DNA from: JADLHS01 sp964553795
Lineage (GTDB): Bacteria; Verrucomicrobiota; Verrucomicrobiia; Limisphaerales; JADLHS01
Reading direction: 5' to 3'
Length of the DNA: 11,055 bases
Assembly: GCA_964553795.1 (NCBI GenBank)
Contig: CAZKMR010000125.1
Location: 1 to 11,055, forward strand
The notes under the pieces were generated by a model. It was not told where the DNA came from, did not search any database, and worked only from the letters and a program-made list of their open reading frames with translations. Positions 1 to 5,440 of the stretch are shown piece after piece. Made by a program: the position numbers and the translations under genes. Position 1 is the stretch's first letter, and every line of letters starts with the position of its first letter.

Positions 1-74
1 GTCAGGGGAATGATTGTCAGGAGGAATATGGAGAATCCTTTTTCCATTCCCCTGACAATCATTCCCCTGACAAT
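1..74. repeat. Long imperfect hairpin made of 15-bp repeat units
   Basis: Positions 1-21 are the exact reverse complement of 51-71. The stem continues inward with a one-base bulge (23-27 pairs with 46-50) and then 30-32 with 43-45, leaving a loop of about ten bases near 33-42. The right arm is a perfect tandem of a 15-bp unit, CATTCCCCTGACAAT, at 45-59 and 60-74. The left arm shows the degenerate counterpart in inverse orientation (GTCAGGGGAATGATT then GTCAGGAGGAATATG). It lies in intergenic DNA upstream of the kinase. No T-run follows it on either side, so an intrinsic terminator is not favoured. It may be a REP/MITE-like dispersed element or the 3' end of a transcript from outside the window. 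The structure is read directly; its role is unknown. Confidence 0.8.
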
Positions 75-150
75 TCCCCCTGCCTTTTGGGGGGCAACGC
101 TTACCTTGCCGATTGCAGCGCGTTAAAGGCTGTTTACACTGATTCCGACA

Positions 151-3100
151 ATGCAACCCAAGCCGTTCCTAATTTCGCTACGGCAGAGGTGTGCGCGGTT
201 GGTGCGAGGTGCAAGGGCACGGCACTTCTCGTCCTCGGTTTCAGGGCAGATTCGAGGACGAGAACGAGGACGATCGGTCGGTCCACGGGCTTTTCACATC
301 GCCGGGATTTTGTTTCTGCTCTTGTTGGCTTCGACCAGTCAGGCGGCGGAGCGACTGAAAAAGACGGTTCATCAATACGCTCTTACCTCGGCGAATGACT
401 TTCCCCAGCGCGACCCGCGGGACTGGCGCTTGCTCGGGTCGAACGACGACGGCAAGACGTGGATTACGGTGGACTCCCGGAAAGGAGAAGTCTTCAAGGA
501 ACGTCATCAGCGCCGGGTGTTTCAACTGAGCAAACCGGCCACGTTCGATACTTACCGGCTGCAAATTGATTTCGTGCGCGATCCGAAGGTTGCGAACTCG
601 GTGCAGTTGGCGGAAATCGAGTTGCTGGGAAAAACCGAAACCGATCTGGATCCGCTGCCGATCTTTACGGATCGCATCACCAGCCTCGACGACAATCCGC
701 CTTCCGAGACCGCGATCAAACTATTCGATGGCCGCGTGGAGACGAAGTGGTTGGACAACAAACCGCGCGACCGTTCGACGTGCGCGTCGTGGGTGCAATG
801 GCAGTACGCCGCGCCGGCCGAAATCGTGGTGACCAACATCAGTCAGTTGGTCGCTCTCCGGGCGCGGGCCAACGACGGGTATCGCGTCGAGATTGCGGGC
901 GTGGTGGTGGGGCAAACGGGAGCGGGCGACGAACTGAGTGTGGCCGATGTCACCGGATGCGTGGAGCTAAGCGATTTACGAAACGAAGCGGATTTGTTGC
1001 CGGGTCAGCCAGTGTTGATCTCCGGGACGAGCCGTTGGAGCGACGGCAGAATTGGCCTCAGCGACGGTAGCGTGCAAATGCGCGGGGCGCGGTCCGCAGC
1101 GACGCCTGAGACAATCGTTCTCGAGCAACCACTGAGTCGGCGCGAAGATTTGAAGTGGGTGGAGATCGAAGGAGAGGTGAAGTATCGCCTGTTGAACAAT
1201 GGCGAAGCTTCCTTCGATGTGCATGAGGAAGGTGCGACGATGCGGGTGCATTGGCGCGGAGTGACGGAACTCGCGCCAGTGCCGCCGAACGGAGCGCGGG
1301 TTGCGGTTCGCGGCGTGTGTCGGGGCGGTTTCAATGAGCGCGGCATCTGGGTGGCCGCCGGATTATGGACGGCCGGAACTAATTCCGTAACGCTGGTGGA
1401 TGCGCACCATCGCGGCGGCGCGACTTCAACCCGGAGTACGCCGGATGCGGCCATCCCGGGAACGCTCACCAAAATCGAACAACTTCGGCGGCTGACGCAG
1501 GAGCAATTGCAACGTCGCCCGCAGGTGCGGTTTCGCGGCGTCGTGACGGAATTGGTCGGAGCTTTCATGCAAGATGAAACTGCGGGCGTCCAAGTTGCTT
1601 TCCAAGGGAACGAAGGCCGCAAAGTCACCGAGCCCGGTACCTACATTGAAGTCGAGGGTTGGGGCGGATTGAGCGATGCGGGCAATCCGATTGTTTCCGC
1701 TGACCTCGTCACGGTGTTGGGCCAAGCGAAATGGCCGGAGCCGCAGCGGATGTCGCTGAGTCACTTGATGAGTGGCCGGATCGATGCGCAATGGGTCGAG
1801 GTGGAAGGCGTGGTGCGTTCGACGGATGGTGCGCATTTGCTGATGATTTGTTATGGGCGCGAAGTCACTGCGAGCGTGAGTGCCGGCGCGGCTGGTCGCG
1901 TGAAGGGATTGGTGGACGCGGCGGTGCGGGTTCGCGGCGTGGGCGTCACTGCATTGGATGATCGTGCGCGCATTCAAGGCGTGCATTTGCTGATTCCCTC
2001 GCTCGAGCACGTGGATGTCACCGAGCCGCCGGCGGACCCGGAGCAGTTGCCGGTGCGGCCGATCGGCAGTTTGCTTGGCCTGAGCGGACCGCGGGAGTCG
2101 TATCATCGCGTCAAAGTGGAGGGCGTCGTGACGTTGCAGGAGAATCACAAAATCTTTCTCCAGGACAGCAGCGGCGGCGCGATGGCGGTTCTGAAAGAAG
2201 ATGTGATGTTGGACGCGCGGTTCGGTCGCTCGCGCTGGCTCTTTATGCGGACGCAATCCACCAACGCACCATTGCGCGCGGATTTGAAGTTCGCCGCGGG
2301 CGATCGCGTGCAACTGGTGGGTTTTCCGGAGACGCGGAGTTATTCGCCCGTGTTGACGGAGGTGGTCGCCACCAAAATCAGCAGCGGCGAAACGGTGCCG
2401 ATTTACACCGCGACCGTGACCGGGCTGAACGACGGTCGCGCCGATTCCATGATGGCCGTGGTGGAAGGCGTGTTGCTCGGACAAAATGCGATTGGCGCGC
2501 ACGTGGCGATGGCGTTGGAATGGAATGATCGAACGATTCAGGTTCTCGTGCCGGCGCGCGAATCCAGCGCGGCGATGGCGATTGTGCCCGGCAGTCGCCT
2601 GCGCGTGACGGGAGTTTGTCAGGTGGACGCCACGCCGTACGCGCAACTCGGCGTCCGCGTTGCTTCCGTGCGCCTGCTTACTCGGTCGCTGGCGGACGTG
2701 GTGGTGTTGTCGCGTCCGCCGTGGTGGACGGTGAAGCGGGCGTTGACGGTGATGGGCGGGATGGCGTTGGTTATTCTGGCCGCGCTGATTTGGATCAAAC
2801 AACTGCGCAAACAGGTCGAAGAACGTTCGCAACAATTGACAGCAGAAATTCAATTGCGCGAGCAAACGGAACGGCGCAGTGCTTTGGAACAGGAGCGGGC
2901 GCGCATCGCCAAGGATTTGCACGACGACCTCGGCGCAAATCTGGCCCAGATCGTTTTTTTGAGTCAACGCGTGGACGGCGGGCGAAATGATCTCAAGGAA
3001 GTGGATCGCTATTTTCGACTGATTCCGGCGACGGCGCGAAAAACGATTCAATCGCTCGACGAAATTGTTTGGGCCATCAATCCGCGCCATGATCTGGTGG

Positions 3101-3540
3101 AAAGTCTGGCGAATTATCTCAGCCAGTTTGCGCCGGAACATCTCACGCTGGCGGGTGTGCGTTGCGTTCTCGATGTGCCCATGGTGTTGCCGGAGATTCA
3201 CATCAGCGCGGAGGTGCGGCACAATCTGGTGCTGGCCACCCGGGAGGCGATTAACAATGTCGCCACGCACGCGGCGGCGACCGAAGCGCGCGTGGCGCTG
3301 ACGTTGGACGACGCGGAACTGACGATTGCGGTGGCGGATAATGGGCGCGGATTCGATCCCGTCAATTCCGGCAGCGACGGCAATGGACTTTCCAACATGC
3401 GCCGGCGGTTGGAAGATGTCGGCGGGCAGTTGGAACTGGAATCCACACCCGGAAAGGGAACAACCGTGCGGTTTATTGTGCCGCGAAAACAATTACACGG
3501 TCGTGTAATTGGCGGCAACGGTCACGCGGCGGCAACATGA
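151..3540 (+). CDS. Membrane sensor histidine kinase, NarL/HisKA_3 type, with large exported OB-fold-like sensor region
   Basis: Predicted to sense an envelope signal and phosphorylate the regulator encoded directly downstream. An Arg-rich N-terminus of about 48 residues precedes a signal-peptide-like hydrophobic stretch (49-60, cleavage near SQA-A at 65-66). Residues about 67-145 and 165-235 resemble F5/8 type C (discoidin-like) modules. About 244-850 contain roughly six beta-rich repeats, each opening with a V-x-V/I-x-G-x-V pattern, which I read as OB-fold-like. A membrane helix (863-882) and coiled coil (883-915) lead into the kinase: H-box RIAKDLHDDLG with His924, N-box REAINNVATHA (1031-1040), G1 DNGRGFD (1063-1069), G2 GNGLSNMRRRL (1077-1087) and GKGTT (1101-1105). 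All key kinase residues are present. The start is uncertain: ATG 151 has no Shine-Dalgarno sequence, and GTG 202 is an alternative. A possible promoter is too weak to call. Confidence 0.9.
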   Translation: MQPKPFLISLRQRCARLVRGARARHFSSSVSGQIRGRERGRSVGPRAFHIAGILFLLLLASTSQAAERLKKTVHQYALTSANDFPQRDPRDWRLLGSNDDGKTWITVDSRKGEVFKERHQRRVFQLSKPATFDTYRLQIDFVRDPKVANSVQLAEIELLGKTETDLDPLPIFTDRITSLDDNPPSETAIKLFDGRVETKWLDNKPRDRSTCASWVQWQYAAPAEIVVTNISQLVALRARANDGYRVEIAGVVVGQTGAGDELSVADVTGCVELSDLRNEADLLPGQPVLISGTSRWSDGRIGLSDGSVQMRGARSAATPETIVLEQPLSRREDLKWVEIEGEVKYRLLNNGEASFDVHEEGATMRVHWRGVTELAPVPPNGARVAVRGVCRGGFNERGIWVAAGLWTAGTNSVTLVDAHHRGGATSTRSTPDAAIPGTLTKIEQLRRLTQEQLQRRPQVRFRGVVTELVGAFMQDETAGVQVAFQGNEGRKVTEPGTYIEVEGWGGLSDAGNPIVSADLVTVLGQAKWPEPQRMSLSHLMSGRIDAQWVEVEGVVRSTDGAHLLMICYGREVTASVSAGAAGRVKGLVDAAVRVRGVGVTALDDRARIQGVHLLIPSLEHVDVTEPPADPEQLPVRPIGSLLGLSGPRESYHRVKVEGVVTLQENHKIFLQDSSGGAMAVLKEDVMLDARFGRSRWLFMRTQSTNAPLRADLKFAAGDRVQLVGFPETRSYSPVLTEVVATKISSGETVPIYTATVTGLNDGRADSMMAVVEGVLLGQNAIGAHVAMALEWNDRTIQVLVPARESSAAMAIVPGSRLRVTGVCQVDATPYAQLGVRVASVRLLTRSLADVVVLSRPPWWTVKRALTVMGGMALVILAALIWIKQLRKQVEERSQQLTAEIQLREQTERRSALEQERARIAKDLHDDLGANLAQIVFLSQRVDGGRNDLKEVDRYFRLIPATARKTIQSLDEIVWAINPRHDLVESLANYLSQFAPEHLTLAGVRCVLDVPMVLPEIHISAEVRHNLVLATREAINNVATHAAATEARVALTLDDAELTIAVADNGRGFDPVNSGSDGNGLSNMRRRLEDVGGQLELESTPGKGTTVRFIVPRKQLHGRVIGGNGHAAAT
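226..273. repeat. Inverted repeat with CGAGGACGA units near the kinase start
   Basis: TTCTCGTCCTCG at 226-237 is the exact reverse complement of CGAGGACGAGAA at 253-264 (12 bp arms, 15-base loop). A further CGAGGACGA follows at 265-273, making a near-tandem of the right arm. It falls inside the predicted Arg-rich N-terminal extension of the kinase and encodes the low-complexity RGRERGR stretch. It could be a dispersed repeat that has been read through, or an mRNA hairpin around the translation start. It is one reason to doubt the annotated start of the kinase. Confidence 0.7.
3491..3510. promoter_or_regulatory. Putative operator, copy 1 of TTACAC-N4-GTGTAA
   Basis: AATTACACG-GT-CGTGTAATT is a perfect 9-2-9 palindrome. 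It contains the core TTACAC (3493-3498), spacer GGTC and GTGTAA (3503-3508). It lies within the last codons of the kinase, after the conserved kinase domain, and its core ends 28 bases before the regulator ATG at 3537. A short outer stem (TGCCGC 3479-3484 with GCGGCA 3512-3517) surrounds it. NarL-family regulators are known to bind inverted heptamers spaced by two bases, and this site fits that geometry. That it binds the neighbouring regulator is inference. Confidence 0.55.
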
Positions 3541-4220
3541 GAAAAATGGTCACAACCAAGCCGGAGATTCGCGAGCCGACTGCGACCCGCGTCGTGCGCG
3601 TCTGTGTGGTGGAGGATGACAACCTGGTGCGCGAGCAATTGGTTCATCAGTTGCAAGCCGCGGCGGGCTTCACTTGCATTGGAAGTTATCGCTCCGCGGA
3701 GGCGGCGCTCGAGGAGATTCCGCGCCTGCGTCCGGATGTTGTTTTGATGGACATCAATCTTCCGAAGATGAGCGGGATTGATTGCGTGCGCCATTTGAAG
3801 GGGCAATTGCCCACAACGCATTACATCATGCTGACGGTTTACGAAGATGTAGATGCGATCTTCAAATCTTTGCTCGCGGGAGCGGTGGGTTATCTGCTCA
3901 AAGGCCGGTCTGGATCGGGTGATCGCGTGCTGGAAGCAGTGCGCGACGCGGCTTCGGGCGGGTCGCCGCTCAACAGTCTGATTGCGCGGAAAATTGTGCA
4001 GCACTTTCACTATCAGCCGTCGCGTTCCGGAGCGGAGCATCCGCTTTCGATTCGCGAGCGGGAAGTGTTGGAGTTGCTCTCCAAAGGGCTGCCCTATAAA
4101 GAAATCGCCGACATGCTGGGCGTGAACATCGAGACCGTGCGAAAACATTGTCATAACATCTACGAAAAACTTCAGGTCAGCTCGCGCACGGAGGCGGTGG
4201 TGAAATTTTTGGGAAAGTGA
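3537..4220 (+). CDS. Response regulator, NarL/FixJ (LuxR-type HTH) family
   Basis: DNA-binding partner of the kinase upstream; 227 residues, the usual length for the family. The receiver domain (about 19-140) has the acidic pocket EDD at 26-28, the phosphoacceptor Asp72 in VVLMDINLP, Thr100 of the switch and Lys122. The GerE-type helix-turn-helix spans about 170-225, with the hallmark LSIREREVLELLSKGLPYKE and recognition region NIETVRKHCHNIYEKL. Its ATG overlaps the kinase stop codon (ATGA at 3537-3540), which indicates translational coupling and one operon. An alternative start is ATG 3546; the first 18 residues look non-conserved. No Shine-Dalgarno sequence is visible, consistent with coupling. 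Phosphorylation by the upstream kinase follows from family knowledge and gene order. Its targets are probably the genes next to the TTACAC palindromes, which is inference. Confidence 0.95.
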   Translation: MRKMVTTKPEIREPTATRVVRVCVVEDDNLVREQLVHQLQAAAGFTCIGSYRSAEAALEEIPRLRPDVVLMDINLPKMSGIDCVRHLKGQLPTTHYIMLTVYEDVDAIFKSLLAGAVGYLLKGRSGSGDRVLEAVRDAASGGSPLNSLIARKIVQHFHYQPSRSGAEHPLSIREREVLELLSKGLPYKEIADMLGVNIETVRKHCHNIYEKLQVSSRTEAVVKFLGK

Positions 4221-4349
4221 CGGGGTGAATTTTCAAATCCTGCAAGTTGGAGCATAGCGCCGACTGGTTGCAGTCTTGTGAAGCGGTCGTTTTGCAGCGC
4301 TTACAACTCACTTCTGGCCGCACCCACTGCTCATGGGATCCCAGCTTCA

Positions 4350-4400
4350 GAAGCTTCGTTACACTTACGTGTAATGGACGGCTTCGGCCACCAAGTGCGA
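4350..4400. promoter_or_regulatory. Putative operator, copy 2 of TTACAC-N4-GTGTAA, upstream of the PEP-CTERM gene
   Basis: This is the main feature of the 292-base gap between the regulator stop and ATG 4513. The core TTACAC (4359-4364), spacer TTAC and GTGTAA (4369-4374) read as 7-2-7 TTACACT-TA-CGTGTAA. It sits 138 bases before the start codon. A weak outer stem flanks it (GAAGC 4350-4354 with GCTTC 4381-4385). The block 4357-4380 matches 5295-5318 at 23 of 24 positions, and GTGCGA occurs at 4395-4400, at the same distance as in the next copy. No clear -35/-10 pair or terminator is seen elsewhere in this gap. Confidence 0.55.
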
Positions 4401-4512
4401 GAGTCTGCCCGTTGTCTCACCCCCGGAACAAACCAGCGATGATTGATCGTCGTGAGGTTTGTCGGGGCGAGTGAAACATCAGACCAGAAACCAAACCAAA
4501 CTCACCATACGT

Positions 4513-5232
4513 ATGAAACATTCCTCCTTCCCTGTAACCGCGAGCCTCGGCGTTATCGCCAGTCTTGCATTCATTGCTCAAGCTTCCGCGTTGTCGCTGA
4601 CACCGCTCGCCGACACCTACGTCCAGATCAGTAGCACGGCGAACAACTCCGCCGGTACGCAAATGCTGGTAAAGAATCAGAACAACAACGCCAACGAGCG
4701 CATCTCGTTTTTGCGCTTTGACGGCAGTGGATTGACCGCCGGCAACGTGGATTCCGCCTCGCTGGATTTGCGGATCGTTTCGTTTGCGAACAAAGCGAAC
4801 ATGACGCTGCAATTGTTCGGAATCCCTGACGGCGGCTTTAACGAAGCATTCGACGCAAGCACGATCACCTACACAAATTCCGGTTACACGACCGTAACCG
4901 AGCCGGACAACAACGTCGCCGACAACTTGCTCTTTGGCGGCGCGCCGCTGGCGACCTTCTCGCTGCTGAACACCGCGAACGTGGGCGACACGATCAGCTT
5001 CTCGGGAACGGGGCTGGTGAACTTTCTGAACGCGAATAACAACTCGGACATCGCGTTTTTGATCACGACCTCGACGCTGCACGATCAGGTATTTCTAGGA
5101 CTGGGAACTTCTGAAAATAGCGGCAACGAGCCGGTGCTGAATTACACCACCGCTGTGCCCGAACCTTCGAGCCTGACCTTGGCGCTGTTGGGCGGACTGG
5201 GCCTGTTGGGACTGCGACGTTCGCGGAATTAA
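4513..5232 (+). CDS. Exported CBM96/DNRLRE-like protein with PEP-CTERM sorting signal
   Basis: A 239-residue surface or matrix protein. The start is ATG 4513 because MKHSSFPVTASLG opens a proper signal peptide (hydrophobic 8-22, cleavage probably ASA-LS after residue 26). The frame stays open upstream to a TTG at 4459, but that would bury the signal under 18 polar residues. Residues about 30-212 resemble the DNRLRE/CBM96 fold: an opening ADTYVQ, then RISFLRFDGSGL, and a later SASLDLRI segment. The C-terminus is a textbook PEP-CTERM tail: VPEP at 215-218, a hydrophobic helix at 221-234 and the basic end RRSR. Such proteins are processed by an exosortase (EpsH/XrtA family), often in organisms making exopolysaccharide. 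No exosortase is present in this window. No Shine-Dalgarno sequence is visible. Ligand unknown. Confidence 0.93.
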   Translation: MKHSSFPVTASLGVIASLAFIAQASALSLTPLADTYVQISSTANNSAGTQMLVKNQNNNANERISFLRFDGSGLTAGNVDSASLDLRIVSFANKANMTLQLFGIPDGGFNEAFDASTITYTNSGYTTVTEPDNNVADNLLFGGAPLATFSLLNTANVGDTISFSGTGLVNFLNANNNSDIAFLITTSTLHDQVFLGLGTSENSGNEPVLNYTTAVPEPSSLTLALLGGLGLLGLRRSRN

Positions 5233-5277
5233 GCCGACGGCGATGCGTTCCAGATCTCGTCGTTCGCGATGAATCAT

Positions 5278-5338
5278 CCCCGGGCTTTCGCAGCCGTTAC
5301 ACTAACGTGTAATGGACGCGCGAAAGCCCGGGGTGCGA
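5278..5338. promoter_or_regulatory. Putative operator, copy 3 of TTACAC-N4-GTGTAA, nested in a 13-bp inverted repeat
   Basis: The core TTACAC (5297-5302), spacer TAAC and GTGTAA (5307-5312) lie 128 bases before ATG 5441. The core sits inside a second, perfect inverted repeat: CCCCGGGCTTTCG (5278-5290) pairs with CGAAAGCCCGGGG (5321-5333). GTGCGA follows at 5333-5338, as in copy 2. No T-run follows, so this is not a standard intrinsic terminator, although the outer stem could still end or attenuate transcription from the PEP-CTERM gene. It is the dominant feature of the 208-base gap between the two surface-protein genes. An operator, a cruciform or a structured RNA leader are all possible. Confidence 0.6.
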
Positions 5339-5440
5339 CGCTCAATCAGAGACCTATGTCAGCACGAACCGATCTCAATCAATCTCGCGAGCCAGCCGCG
5401 GGGAGATTGGTTCTTCACGTCTGAACCCTTGAAATCCACC

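Noticed and set aside
113..140. Possible kinase promoter, TTGCAG with TACACT 16 bases downstream
   Set aside because: Both hexamers are weak, and a transcript start near 147 would leave almost no leader before ATG 151. It could stand only if translation starts further downstream, such as at GTG 202.
134..149. TTACAC half-site upstream of the kinase as a fourth operator
   Set aside because: The right half is TCCGAC instead of GTGTAA, so only one heptamer is present.
87..398. Open frame of 103 codons overlapping the kinase start
   Set aside because: It has no Shine-Dalgarno sequence, signal or domain, and the kinase frame in the overlap encodes the signal peptide.
1426..3492. Open frame of 688 codons antisense to the kinase
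   Set aside because: It lies wholly under a well-supported gene and its product is an Arg/His/Gln-rich low-complexity string with no domain. This is the usual shadow of GC-rich coding DNA.
4459..4512. TTG 4459 as the start of the PEP-CTERM gene
   Set aside because: It would place 18 polar residues before the signal peptide; ATG 4513 gives a normal one.
4881..4900. CGGTTAC-N6-GTAACCG inverted repeat inside the PEP-CTERM gene
   Set aside because: It resembles the palindrome but lacks GTGTAA and has different spacing. It encodes an ordinary Gly-Tyr-Thr-Thr-Val stretch, so it is likely incidental.
4417..5082. Open frame of 221 codons antisense to the PEP-CTERM gene
   Set aside because: The sense strand has a signal peptide, a fold and a sorting tail; the antisense product is Arg/Val-rich with no recognisable features.
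4357..5338. Integron-like cassette: PEP-CTERM gene flanked by attC sites
   Set aside because: The repeats flank the gene, but GTTACAC does not fit the attC core GTTRRRY, there is no matching RYYYAAC partner, and no integrase is present.
5312..5440. ATG 5312 as the start of the giant surface gene
   Set aside because: It overlaps the conserved palindrome and adds 43 non-signal residues before a complete signal peptide beginning at ATG 5441.
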